Shown: positions 33,418 through 44,923, numbered from the stretch's first letter. The stretch is 64,000 nucleotides of DNA from Verticillium longisporum (GCA_019188255.1 JAETXT010000001.1:6138001-6202000); one strand, 5' to 3'. Notes: a model not told the origin generated them from the letters alone. Numbers and translations are program-made.

Positions 33418-34822
33418 ATGGGAAACGAGGAATCCACCATGGCGGACGAGAGTCTCACACCTGAGACCCTGTCCGGCCGCAACCTCAAGGCCGTCGCCGA
33501 CTACATCAAGGCAGGCAAGGCCGAACGCATCGTCGTCATGACCGGTGCCGGCATTTCCACCGCCGCTGGAAGTAAGTGCTGTGTTGATGCTAGATCGAGA
33601 CCAGCCTCCGATCGCAAAGTTTCTCCAACATGAAAACACATCTGCCTCACCGAGCCGCCCCCCCGCTGACCCGTCCGCAGTACCTGACTTTCGCTCCCCC
33701 GGCACAGGCCTCTACGCCAACCTCGCCCGCCTCAAGCTCCCCTACGCCGAGGCCGTCTTCGACATTGACTACTTCCGCAAGCACCCGGAGCCGTTCTACT
33801 GCCTCGCCAAGGAGCTCTACCCGGGCCACTTCCACCCGACCGTGTCGCACGCCTTCATCGCGCTCCTCGCGCACAAGGGCCTGCTGCTCATGAACTTCAC
33901 CCAAAACATCGACTGCCTCGAGCGCCGCGCCGGCGTGCCGAGCGACCTCATCATCGAGGCCCACGGCAGCTTCGCCACCCAGCGCTGCATCGCCTGCCAG
34001 GCGCCCTTTCCCGACGACGCCATGCGCCGCCACGTGCTGGACGAGGTCGTGCCGCGCTGCGCCGACGCGGCGTGCAGCGGTGGTGGCGACGGCGGCGGCG
34101 GCGGCCTCGTGAAGCCCGATATCGTCTTCTTCGGCGGGGCCCTGCCGGCGCGCTTCCGCGACAACACGCACCTCGCCGCGCGCGCCGACCTCGTCCTCGT
34201 CCTCGGCACGAGCCTCAGCGTCTACCCCTTTGCCGGCCTGCCCGAGCACGCGCGCCCCGGCGTGCCGCGCCTGCTGCTGAACAGGGAGCGCGTCGGGCGC
34301 GTCGGGCAGCGCGCCGACGACGTCGTCGAGCTCGGCGCCTGCGATGACGGCGTGCGCAGGCTCGCGGCGCTGCTGGGGTGGGGCGACGAGCTCGAGGCGC
34401 TGTGGCGCGGGGTCGTCGGTGACGAGGAGGCTGAGAGGCAGCGGGCGGCGGCGGAGACGGGCGGGGAGGAGATTCGGGACGAGGTGGACAAGTTGACGCG
34501 GGAGGTTGAGAGCGCGCTGCGGCTGGATGCTGATGATGGCGGGGAGGAGGGGGTTGCCGAGGCGACTTTGCCTGAGGACCAAGACGAGAAAAACGAGGGG
34601 AAGACCAGCGAGGAGGCAGCAAAACCCACTCCGCTGGAGACGACCGACACGACTGCCGTCAAGGAGACGACAGGCGTAGACGAGTCGAAACCGCGAGACG
34701 CTACTGCGAAAGCCGACGATGACTCAACTGCCAAGGCCAGCCATACACCTACACCAAGCGTCGTAGACAAGCCGACACGCTTGTCGGAAGACCCGGGAAG
34801 CGGACGCGACCCAGAGTCATGA
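33418..34822 (+). CDS. Sirtuin, NAD-dependent protein deacetylase (Hst2/SIRT2 class)
   Basis: Removes acetyl groups from lysines using NAD and yields O-acetyl-ADP-ribose. Exon 1 (33418-33571) ends in the NAD-binding loop; a 109-nt intron (donor GTAAGT, acceptor CCGCAG) restores GAGISTAAG then IPDFRSPGTGLY. The product is 431 residues. MNFTQNIDCLERRAGV and EAHGSF (catalytic His) follow. The zinc module has CIAC and a second pair written RCADAAC (CX4C instead of the usual CX2C), then a Gly-rich insert before GLVKPDIVFFGG; family members normally read FFGE. LVLGTSLSVYPFAGLP and a Val/Asp-rich NAD pocket complete the core at about residue 300. The last 130 residues are an acidic Thr/Ser/Glu tail, probably disordered. 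Confidence 0.9.
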
Positions 34823-35198
34823 CATTTATGATATCTTCCATTTTACACGATTTTACCCTCCTACAAGTTAACCTTACATAACGTCATGACATTCTCGAAC
34901 ATCTTCCGCCTTCCACGATTGAACCCTCTGCAGGTCATTACATAATGCCACGACAGGACCGTCTTGTCACTACGAGACAGAAAGCAGCACGTTCACGTTC
35001 AGTGATCAAATGAATAGTGTTATGATTGACTAAAGAAATCCGTTCCGTGCTACTGTAGCCCTAGCTGTACAACAAAACACCAATCCTTCCTAGCGGAATG
35101 CTAAAAAACCCAATGATGATGCCGTATTCCTGACTGATAAGAAAAATATAATGCCGAAGCTCCGTGTCCAACAAAGACGATCGCGCCGAGGCGGCCCT
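34823..35198. other. Intergenic between convergent genes
   Basis: AT-richer 3' flanks. Nothing else seen. Confidence 0.5.
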
Positions 35199-36840
35199 TT
35201 ACAGGGAGACCTCGTCGAGAAGCTCCTTGAGCTCCTCCTCAATCTTGTGGAACTTGGAGGAGAACTTCTTGGCCTTGTCGGCGACGACCTCGAAATCCTT
35301 CTGAATGACCTCCTCGACATCCTCGACAACAGAGTTGAAGGTAGTCTTCTTGGCGGCACCCTTGGCAGTGTAGCTGCCCTTGGCGACAATAGCAGAGTAG
35401 TTGTTGCAGCCACCGCCGTTCCAGGCGAGGATGTTGGGGGTGTCGCTGGGGATGCCGGAGAGGGCGCCAATGGTGCCGACGGCGATCAGGTTGGCCTTGA
35501 GCTTCTTGGGGGTGATGGGCGCGACAGAGTACTCCGAGTCGGTGGCAGGCTGGAGAGACAGGTAGTAGGCGAGGAGGCCGCAGATGTGAGGCGAGGCCAT
35601 GGAGGTGCCGGAGATGGTGTTGGTGGCGTACTTGGAGCCGATCCAGGTGGACAGAATGTTGGTGCCAGGGGCGAAGATGTCAGTGCACTTGCCGTAGTTG
35701 GAGAAGTACGAGCGGGCGTCGCCGAGCTCGGTGGCACCGACAGTAACGGCCTGGGCGGCGGCAGCGGGCGAGTAGTTGCAAGCATCAGCGTTGTCGTTGC
35801 CGGCGGCGACGGCGAAGTGAATGCCGGCCTCGACGGCGGCATCAACGACGCGGTCGAGGGCAGTGGTCTTGCCACCACCGAGAGACATGTTGGCGACAGA
35901 GCCCTTGAAGCCCTTGCGCTTACCGTCCTTGGCCTTCTTCACCTGCTCGAGGTGAGTCTGGGCAGCCCACTCGACGCACTTGACGACGTCGGACATGGTG
36001 CCGGAGCCGTTGGAGCGGAGGACCTTGACGGCGTAGACGTGGGCCTTCTTGGCCACACCATACTTGGAACCAGCGACGGTACCCGAGCAGTGCGTGCCGT
36101 GGCCGTTGCCGTCAACATCCTCGTCACCCTGAGGGATGGTCTTGCCCCACTTGGCGCGGCCCTCAAAGTCGACGTGGTCGACATTGGTGCCGGTGTCGAT
36201 GATGTAGGCATCGACACCCTCGCCAGCGTTGTCGGCGAACAGGTACTTGTTATAGTTACCAAAGTTCAGGCTCTCACGGTGCGAGACACGAGCGAGACCC
36301 CAGGGGGCCGACTTCTCGACCTCGCCGTCGCACTTGTCCTCGGTCTGGGCCTCCGTCTGGACGGGGACCATGGTGTGGACAATCGAGTCCTTCTCGACAA
36401 ACTCGACCTGAGGGGATCATGGTCAGCAGCTGAACTTTGATGAGAGACTTGCGGGGGGGGCAACATACGTCGGCGTGCTTGCGGACCTCCTCAATGGTGG
36501 CCTCGTCAAAGTGGCCAGAGTAGCCGAGGAAGCCACCGAGGGTGTAGGTGTGCTTGAGACCCTCAAAGGTCGTCTCGACAAGAGGCTCCTGGCCGCGCTT
36601 GCGCAGCTCAAGGCGCTCGGCGCCCTTGGAGTCGTGGATCTTCTGGACCCACGAGTGGTGGTCCGAGGCGGACGACTCGCTCACATGGTCCTTGAACTTG
36701 ACGATGTACGAGTCGGGAATGGCCTCGGCGTTGGAGGACGAGAGGATGGGGGCGGCATCTCGGTGGATGGTCTCGGATGAGAAGGAGGGGGTGGCGCTGA
36801 CAACAGCCGCCACGGCAACGGCACTGGCGATGACTCTCAT
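35199..36840 (-). CDS. Vacuolar subtilisin-like serine protease (cerevisin/SPM1 type)
   Basis: A proteinase B relative that degrades proteins in the vacuole and takes part in autophagy. Exons 36469-36840 and 35199-36407 flank a 61-nt intron (donor GTATGT, branch GCTGAC, acceptor CCTCAG) that joins VRKHAD to VEFVEKDS. The product is 526 residues. It has a signal peptide (MRVIASAVAVAAVVSATP), then an I9 inhibitor propeptide with PDSYIVKFKDHVSESS. The S8 domain carries the full triad: Asp in AYIIDTGTNVDHVDF, His in NGHGTHCSGTVAG and Ser in SGTSMASPHICGLLAYY. Asn of the oxyanion hole is in VAAGNDNADAC. A C-terminal Lys/Glu-rich helix is typical of the vacuolar branch rather than the secreted cuticle proteases. 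Confidence 0.93.
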
Positions 36841-37316
36841 GCTGGGCAGAAATCGAGCTGGTCTACCTGCGACACGGGGAACTCGACAACAAAAGGACAC
36901 AACGAACAGGGCTTGATTGGTGATGGAGCTGGATGGGGGAGGAGGAGGATGGATGGTGAGGAGATGGAGGAGTGATGGAGGAGGTTGAGAGGAGGAGGAG
37001 GGAGCTCTGGCTAGATAAACCGCCGGAGGCGGCGAAGCCAGCCAGCCGTCCGTTCATTGCGTGCGCGTGCGCAGCTTGGAGTGTGTGACGCATCCAGGCA
37101 CCAGGGTGGCTGACACTCGGCCGTACTATCAAGGTCGACGCACCGTTCTGATAGCGGGCAGCAGCACTCTGCAGCGCTGCAGAAACCAGCGCCGAAACAC
37201 ACGATAACACTGTACATCTACCTCCACGCCCCTTCTCCACACAGATAACAACACCAGACCCCAGTTTCCCACCACTGACTGACCCCCCGAGATCGGCTTA
37301 GCGCAAGGCGGAGCGG

Positions 37317-37321
37317 CCAAT
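37317..37321. promoter_or_regulatory. CCAAT box candidate, protease promoter
   Basis: GCGGCCAATCA context, about 475 bp upstream of the protease ATG. The same GCGGCCAATCA word occurs upstream of RRP43. HAP-complex binding is inferred only. Confidence 0.3.
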
Positions 37322-37580
37322 CAAGGCCACCTGGCGGGTTCCCTAGGCGATGCATGTACTCAGGAACAGGTCACGTTTCCAAGGTTCCAGCCTGGCGCGG
37401 AATGGGGGGAGGGGATGCAGTGAGGCGGCAAGAGAGCTTGAGCTGCTTGAGCTCCGGCTGTGGTGGCCTCCACGGGCCACCATGGATGCCTCAGTCCCCA
37501 GCTGCCGCGGCACAGCGCGGGCTGCCGTTGTATGAGCTCAATGACGATTGCTTTTCTGTTGAGTGCAGGCAGCGATCCTG

Positions 37581-37613
37581 CTTGCCTCTACCTTGCCTCT
37601 ACCTTGCCTCTAC
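37581..37613. repeat. 11-bp tandem repeat, three copies
   Basis: Three perfect copies of CTTGCCTCTAC in non-coding DNA. Confidence 0.95.
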
Positions 37614-39065
37614 CTTGGCCTCAAACCTAGGCCACTGCGAGGTACTATGTACTGCTGGCCTGCTCCGCCCTGACGGTGCGGGGAACCTCGCGCGCCCTGC
37701 TCCCTCTCTGGCATGATGGAGTCCCTTGATGGGGGTTCCTCCTTATCAGATAACGCACGAGTGACAAACACGCAGGCAGACAAGCTTCTCCCTCGCGCTC
37801 GTTCCGGGTAGGTAGGTACATGTACTTGTAGGTCCCCAGGAAACCCTCGGAGCTTAGCCGTACATCCGAGTCAGCTTTCCCATTTCACCGCCATGGTGCG
37901 TTCCACCACTGCTCTGGTGCAATTGCCATGACTAGTGGGGGACACCCCCAAGACGACCCATCGTCGACGAACGCCACCCGTCAAGGTCACATGAGGGTCT
38001 AAGCAGATGATAGCATCGCTGTCCGTTTGGCATGCATCAATCAGTTCTTCGGTTGCTGGTCTGCACTAAGGGAACATGTGCCTGCCAACGGGAGTCCAGA
38101 GAGGTCAGACAATGGCATAGCTTTATGCTCCAACTTAAACCTGCGATCAGATCGAACACTGCGTTCTGGAGGCGTGGCCTTCTTCCAGATCAAACACCTG
38201 ACCTTGTTGATTCTACCAACCCGCTCTGACCCGTGCCTAGCCTCGAGCCACGCGTGCACACATGACGGTTCATGACGGACATGATGGAGTGGGTGGTGCT
38301 GGGCCTTTTGAGTGTGGCGCACCCAGAGGGGGGCTGACGCGTGGCTTGTGTCGGTGCATTGACCGTCCGTCACCGACACGAGACGGGCACCTGTGGTTTG
38401 ATCATCGCAATGGATTTCGAGTTTACTTTGTTTAGAAGACTCAGTTCTACTTCATATTCTGGTTCTCGTCTTGACCAACTTTTGCCTTGCTGATGAACAT
38501 CCATCCAGTGGTATCCATGATCAAAGATCAAGCTCTTTCGCCTTCCTGGCAGTATTCCAGGACGTGCTCGCCTGGGTTTCGAGTCTGCTAGACAACCCCT
38601 CAAAGCATCACAAACCACCACCAGCACACGTTGCACCAATGCAAAACCCAGCTGAAAGTAGAAACATTGCCCAGCATTTCATATGGACTGTGTCTCGGGT
38701 GCGAAAGAATTAACAACGTTTCATCTACTCCGTGCCGTCAACTCCAGAGATGACGCAACGCTTACGGCTGGATCAGCATCTCCAGTGTAGCTGTTCACCA
38801 ACGAACCAAACCACAGCATGGAGTGCCAACATACCGACCAACTTGAGCGACTTCTGTGCATGAGACCGAGGGAAGATTGCAGCACGTCTCGCCTTTTGAA
38901 GGCTACTTGCTGAGCCTGACCTTTGGAGAACAGGGCTGCCCGTGCTGAGCAGGCCACTGATAGTCATGTTATCGGGAGGCACCTGCTGATCCAAGCAACC
39001 GGGGGGCCCAGAGTATTGTTTCAAGAGACTGAGGCCCCAAAAGAGCGAATATAAGCTCTCCCCCT

Positions 39066-39173
39066 AGCTGCGGAGGGCCAGAATCCTGATGTTTTCTCAC
39101 CCCTTCCCTGACAGTTCACTGCCGATATCGCCTGGGGAAGACCTCTTCACTTTGCTCAATCCCTCGCTCTGAC
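39066..39173 (+). repeat. Dispersed diverged repeat, copy A
   Basis: Runs from AGCTGCGGAGGGCCAGAAT to GGAAGACCTCTTCACTTTGC and GCTCTGAC. It aligns along its whole length with 42336-42444, with substitutions and small indels. Confidence 0.7.
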
Positions 39174-41413
39174 GTATGCCATGACTTTGCCGAGGGCAAC
39201 TGTGTACTTACCTAATAATCGAGAGTTCTCGCCTCTTTGATCCAACGACAATGAGATATCACGGTCAGATAGTCAGAGCTCTACTAGCTCTTCACATCAG
39301 CGCGAACTCATGGCCTCCAGGATCGAATAATTGCAGCACTGGCATCGTTTGCGGCATACATCTATGGCCGATAAGTAACATCATCAAGAGAACCTGGCAT
39401 AGCAGAGGGTTATGATCAAGACTAAAGGAGGCGTTGTGCCATATGAAAAGAGATCCACTGTGAAATGTCCATCAATCATCGCCGTGGCCCTCTTCTTAGC
39501 GCTTACACACCATGGTCCAAACTCTTTTGTGCATACCAGTGCATAGACAGTGATGGAATTGGCAATTCAGCCTGTCCATGAGCTGCAAGCACGAGTGATC
39601 CAGATCAAGGTGCTTGCCCCGACAACGACATTAGGTGATACTGTTGGGTCAAGGACTTGGTATCTCCTATGCTCATCAATCGGTCCCCTCCATGTTTGCA
39701 CCCACTCTTGTTTCCATAATTCCTTCAATCTCGTGGAGTGAACCCTGGCATCTAGATTGCAACTTCGCCTTCCGATGTCGTCTGGACCGCCAACCATGTC
39801 TCGCCAAGTACTGTATTCTGTGTGGATCTGCAGGAAGCCTACAGCGAACATATTTCATCCAGCATGCTTTCAGGAATGTATGAATTCTTGATGTGAAGGC
39901 ACCTGTTGACCATTTAGTATGTAGCGTTAAGCAGGGAGCCAGCGAAAATGTGACAAGTCAGTTCGAGCTGACAGAAGTGCCGTCAAGGAACCAATCGAAG
40001 CACGTCACGCCACGAATGCTTTCTATTCTCGAGGCATCTATGTCTCGTGGAGTTTTGAAAATAGTCCGGTTTGCGGAGACGGCGCTCCGCCTCAGTGCGG
40101 TCTGGTCGTGGTGTTGAGACACAAGTACGTGCAATGCCAGCACGAGACACTGTCTTGCGACTGCAGGCGGGCACACCCGCGGAACATCTGGGCCTCTTCC
40201 AATACTAGAACCGACGTGGGTTTCCATCCTCCATGCTCCTATCCACTGTCGTCATTATCTTACTAAAATGAGGGCCTGAGCAGGTGGACTGTCTTGTGAC
40301 GTGGAATGTGAGGAACGGGACTTCAACAGGGATAGAAGTAGCTATACAACATTGACAGGCAATCGCAGTGCCGGCTTTTCAATGTAACAATTGAACTGCC
40401 GTTTTCTTACCGGGAATCATCTATGCAAGAAAGGCTAGGTGGACCATGTACTTTCCACGAGTGGCAAAACGCCCTTCCTTTTGACATTGACGCAGTTCAG
40501 AGAAGCTGTAAAGCGTGTAGTTATAGTGGCTCGCCGGTGTACACGACCGATAGCATATTTTTCATTACGCCTAGAGAGGAATATACACGTATTATGCGAC
40601 CCGTGCACTTCCTAGAGAATTTGTTCTGCATCTAGGCTTGAATCTCGAGGGTGCTTTGAGGCCAGCTGGCTCCCACCGCAAGTGAATCACCGCAAAACAG
40701 ACATTCTGTAACTGTATTCTAGTTGTATCTGAACTAGCTTGGAAGTGAGAAATACCCCCAGATACTTTATTAAAGGTCGCCGCCAGCCACATTCAAAACG
40801 ACCGGGTAATCTAAGATGTGCGCTGGCAGTTGTCCGGTTTAGGAACCCCAACGACCCTCAACAGTCTGGGAGCCTTGATATATGGTGGATAAACTCGTCA
40901 TATGTCACTTCTCATGTCCACATACCCCTACGATTCGAAAGCAAGACAAACTGACCCCGCTCTATTACAGACTCACTCCCTAAGTCGCCGTTGAGGCTGG
41001 CGTTGCGGCACGCGCCGAGCCTTTACCAGCCTTTCAACCGGCAGTATGTACTGGCGAGTCCCGGCCTCATGTGCCATTCGATAGCACGTCACTCACACAA
41101 GAGACTCTGTCACATGGTTCACAAACAGCGCCATGTTTCTCCAGGCTCGAGTTGCAGTCCAGCGATAGGGGATGTTTCAGTCTTGATGCACGACAAGTGT
41201 GTTGCTGCAAAGATCCAGCCGCTCTCAAATCCTGAGGTGAGAGTATATCCATGGGAAATCGACTGCTGATCCACACGGCAAGCGACTATAGAAACCTTGA
41301 GCCTTCCCACAAGTTTCTACTGATCTCTCCTCATCTCGTCACTAGCTCTTACAACATCATCCAGCCCGCCAACGCTTTCACAGTTTGTACGACTCCAACA
41401 ACAACCAGCAACC

Positions 41414-41747
41414 ATGAAGGTCTCCGTCATCCTCGCACTTCCTGCCCTTGCCCTCGCTGCGGCAACTCCCGCTGTTGAGGAGCGCCAGCTCCCCGGCATT
41501 CCCAGTCTGCCTGGTCTTCCTCTGAACCCAACTTGCCTCCTGCGTATCACCGGTATCACTACCTGCGTTCCTGGCGGCGTCGATGCCGACACGCTCCTGA
41601 GCGATCTTCTCGGCTGGTATGTTGTTCCGGCACTCCTCCAAACCAGATGTTCAGGTGCTGACATGAGTCGCTCGCAGCCCCGTCCGCGTTATTCTCTCTG
41701 CCCTTGACTGCATTATCTCGGGAGTTCCCCTTCCTATCAAGGAGTAG
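41414..41747 (+). CDS. Small secreted cysteine protein
   Basis: Exons 41414-41616 and 41678-41747 are joined over a 61-nt intron (donor GTATGT, branch GCTGAC, acceptor CTCGCAG). The product is 90 residues. It has a clean signal peptide, MKVSVILALPALALAAATP, then a Pro/Leu-rich stretch (LPGIPSLPGLPL). The mature part has four Cys, in PTCLLRITG, ITTCVPGG, LGCPVRVI and ALDCIISG, giving a possible two-disulphide fold, and ends PLPIKE. The ATG has a good context (CAACCATGA). A TATA-like or C/T leader is not obvious. It stands alone in the gene-poor island, a setting common for lineage-specific secreted proteins. No family was recognised; an effector or hydrophobin-like surface role is only a possibility. 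Confidence 0.75.
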
Positions 41748-42902
41748 GCCTCGTAAACTATATCAGATTCGATCCATTTGAGTATCGAAAAATTTGGTCA
41801 AGTATGGGTTTCGGTGCCAGCGGGACGCTGCGGGCAACGAAAAGGATAGGACAGGACATTTTCAGTATTCTTATCAAATAAAAATCTTCGGTACCGCACA
41901 ACCAACTGCTATAATACGAAGTGAGACTTTTGATTAGCCTAACATTCATCGACTGCGTCTATAACCAAAGCATTCGTCAACAGACAATCCCACTCGCAAC
42001 GACGAGGTCCACCCCTTGCAGGCATCAGCAACGTCCACGACGCACAAAACGTCCAAGGGAGAGAGACGTGCAGTGCGTTGGCTCGCAATGCGCTTCCAAT
42101 CAAATACAGTAGCGGCATCTCGTAACACGGAATCTGATGCAACGGACAAAATTTAAGGCACGCGGCATAGTCCAATACTCGTCATTATGTCATCGCCGAT
42201 CCAACCGCGACTCAACTTCCCCTGAAGATATCTATCAGGGGACCCTGCGGGTTCCCTGCGGAGTCGCCAGCAGGGGGTCGGCCAGGAGGCTAAGGGCTAC
42301 GAGAAACGTATATATAGGCTGCGGAGGGCCCTTCAAGCTGCGGAGGCCCAGAATGCAGATGTATTCCGACCCCCTACCTATCTTCTATCTGCTGCGGACC
42401 ACGTGTGGAAGACCTCTTCACTCTGCTCTAAACAACGCTCTGACAATATCACATCTGGCCGTTTTCAGAGCTGGTTGCGCTTTCTCGTTGGACCTTGTGG
42501 TCAATAGACACAGAACTGATGCCTGGGCTCGCCTATCGAGAGCCTCGATTGGATTGCGGGAATCCCCAATTCGAGTGTCTGTGGGCAGTCGGTGATATCT
42601 CTGCAGCTTTGTGTATCCTTACGTATGGGGGTAGAACCAATCTGAATTCCGACTTCCGCAGCTAGGAAGCCCTTTACAGTCCTTTTATGAACGTTCTCGT
42701 AGTCCCTGGCTGCTAACCAGCCCCGTACTCTGTGACTCTGGAACACAAGTGGACTAGGTTTCACACTCCATGTCTTCTAGTGATAGCTTAATATCCTCTC
42801 TTGTCAAGACTTTACCTTCTTATCTAGGGACCCCAAGGGGAATAGGGGGTTGGGGAAATATGGAACTGCCAAGAGAAGAGGAGTTGGAACTAACATCACT
42901 GT
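41748..42902. other. Gene-poor island, middle part
   Basis: No supported gene. Contains copy B of the dispersed repeat and a TATATATA stretch (about 42309-42316) just before it. Confidence 0.5.
42336..42444 (+). repeat. Dispersed diverged repeat, copy B
   Basis: Runs from AGCTGCGGAGGCCCAGAAT to GGAAGACCTCTTCACTCTGC and GCTCTGAC, matching copy A at 39066-39173 in the same orientation. A partial extra unit (GGCTGCGGAGGGCCC) precedes it at about 42317. Confidence 0.7.
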
Positions 42903-43877
42903 CTACTTGCTGTCCTGAAACTTCAGCCATGCATCCACAACATCGTCCGTAACCCATCTTTTCCAGATGCTGGGCGACGCTACGGCGCCAGTCCCTTTTA
43001 GAGTCCTCATTCTCATGACTGAAATCCATTCCTGCCGAGAGGCGAAACTTTGTTCTGACCCATTCGATGGGAACATAACCAGCAAGCTCCCAATCAATGA
43101 TGCCCAGCGAGCCTGTCGAGACATCGACAAGAATATTTTTAGGGCCAAGATCACAGTGATAAAAGACGAGTGTGGAGACATCCATAGCCATCTCAGTGCA
43201 GTTCTTCAGAAGCTGCTGTGGAGAAAGGGCATCCGTCATCTTGGTGTTGCCTTTGACGAGATAACGCTCCAACAACTGGCGTCTATCCACACCGCCAATG
43301 ATATCGCCCTTCCATGCTGCTAGGCGATTGCAAATCTCTGCCACCTGGGCAATGTAGTAATGATGTTTAGCTTCGTCCAGGCTGGGCCAAGCCTCATCAA
43401 GGAGTTGACCGGGAAATCTCGAGACGATAAGGAAGTATCGCGAGTTAGTCTCAAAGTGATGGAATACAGTCGGAAATGGAATACAGTCGGAAAGACAAAG
43501 CCTTGGGACTTCTGGTCTTTGAGAAACTGTAGAGTAACATGCTCTCTGGTCACGTCCGGATAGTCCATGTGATGCGCTTTAATGAACGCTTCACCCGCCC
43601 GCCAAACGGCTGCCTGATTGTCGACAGCATGGACTATCGAGATGTAAGATGAGACTTCTGCAAGGGGCTTAGAATCCGGGAGAGGCTCAGGCGCAACGCG
43701 GAGAGCGAAATGGCCCCCATTGCTATCGATCCAGCACACCTGGTCGGCTGGAACTTCTTCAGGGGGTGGCGACGACGAACGAGTAAAGAGATAGGTAATT
43801 AAGATTAACCAGGAGCTTTTATCGACTTCCCGTATAGATTCATTGAAATGCGGCTGAGACATGCTAATCGACGACAT
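42903..43877 (-). pseudogene. APH-like kinase (phosphotransferase family), frameshifted
   Basis: Resembles fungal aminoglycoside-phosphotransferase-fold kinases, whose small-molecule substrates are mostly unknown. The N-terminal frame runs from MSSISMSQPHF to KDQKSQGFVFPTVFH. There a 17-bp tandem duplication (43459-43475 and 43476-43492) shifts the frame; reading past a single copy restores HFETNSRYFLIVSRF and the rest. The catalytic loop VFYHCDLGPKNILVD and the metal-binding GIIDWELAGY are intact further on (minus frame 42820-43344). Near the 3' end a second break, a net one-base loss near 42954, separates LEKMGYG from DDVVDAWLKFQDSK, which closes at 42903. Two independent breaks argue for a decayed gene, though the one-base break alone could be a sequence error. 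AT-rich DNA lies on its upstream side. Confidence 0.8.
43459..43492. repeat. 17-bp tandem duplication inside the APH-like pseudogene
   Basis: Two perfect adjacent copies of ATGGAATACAGTCGGAA. The unit is not a multiple of three, so it breaks the frame. Confidence 0.95.
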
Positions 43878-44923
43878 GTTGATTGATCTTGATGTTCAAT
43901 GTGAGTATGAATGACAGGTACCAATCCTAGGTTCTTTATAAAGAGCCCATGTGAGCGGTGAGCTTTTGCCATGTAGTATGTGGATTTGCATCGTCAAAAT
44001 TGAAAATGACTGAGCGCTGTGAGTGGCTCCTCCCTGTTGAGACACCAACCAAGTCCTTGTCCCGAAAAGATTCCCATATCAGCAATGAAGCAACCTACGG
44101 GAATCACCAGCTAGTCCTGGATTTGATCCCACGTTCCTTAACCACGAGGCTTCCCTTTCTCCATTACACCCGATACATCTATTAGTAGGGTCCTAAGTAA
44201 TTATTTACATATCATTCCTCTTAAATATATAATAAGGAAGCTCCTTAACTTATAAGTATAGGTCTATACTTATTATTTTATAATATACTAATAGTAATCC
44301 CTATATTGTAATTATTAAAGAGATTAATATAGTTGTAATTAGTAATCTATAGATATATATCAACGCTATAGCTAATTTTAGGAATTGGGCTATGTTCATA
44401 GCTTTTCCCTATCGATTCAGGCCTTGCCCTTATTGGGCTGAGCAAATAACCGTCCAACCGTCCTCCATCGCCAAGCGGCTGCCTGGTTGGGGTTTCGCAC
44501 TGCCACCATGAACCCCACTACACTTGGCTCACGGCAGGGCGTGACAGCCAGGATGAGCCACACTGCATTTGAGGCTGACACTTGAGCTTCCATGCAACAA
44601 CGGCAAGGTTTCTGCTACTCGACTCGCCTACGTGTACGCCTTTATCGTCTCTTTGCACCGTTTCGCTTTGGATTTCGAGGGTTGCCGTGCTTCTTGTTGC
44701 CAGTCTTGTCACCCTGCGCACGTTTGTGCAACCATACGGCTCCTACTAGTTGCAAGCTTCTGGACTCTCCGTCGCCATCGACCAGTCGAGCTTCGACCGC
44801 GTACGCGAAGCCTACAGCCCAAACACCAACGCCGATGCCAGAGCGCCTTGACTGCTACCTAGACCCACAGAGGGTGCTGGGACTGGAAGAATCGGAATGA
44901 AGGAATACCGAAGTTGAAGGAAA
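43878..44923. other. Gene-poor island, right part, and BEACH gene promoter
   Basis: No supported gene. Contains the AT-rich block at 44175-44395, then returns to normal composition upstream of the BEACH gene. Confidence 0.5.
44175..44395. repeat. AT-rich block, RIP-like
   Basis: About 220 bases made largely of TA, AAT and TTA words in an otherwise GC-rich window. A perfect 10-bp inverted repeat (ATAAGTATAG / CTATACTTAT, two-base spacer) lies at 44252-44273. The pattern fits repeat-induced point mutation of an old repeat, but no parent sequence can be seen. Confidence 0.6.

Larger units (their letters stand above)
36841..41413. other. Gene-poor island, left part
   Basis: The first 300 bases are the promoter and leader of the protease, with a purine-rich tract on the plus strand (about 36920-37010) that is C/T-rich in the gene's sense. 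Beyond 37.3 kb no credible exon was found. The region holds an 11-bp repeat at 37581, one TACATGTA at 37817, and one copy of a dispersed repeat at 39066-39173. Base composition drifts toward AT. Confidence 0.5.

Noticed and set aside
35151..36440. 429-codon plus-strand frame antisense to the protease
   Set aside because: Leu/Val/Gly/Asp-only translation typical of antisense to GC3-rich genes; the protease on the other strand has its full triad.
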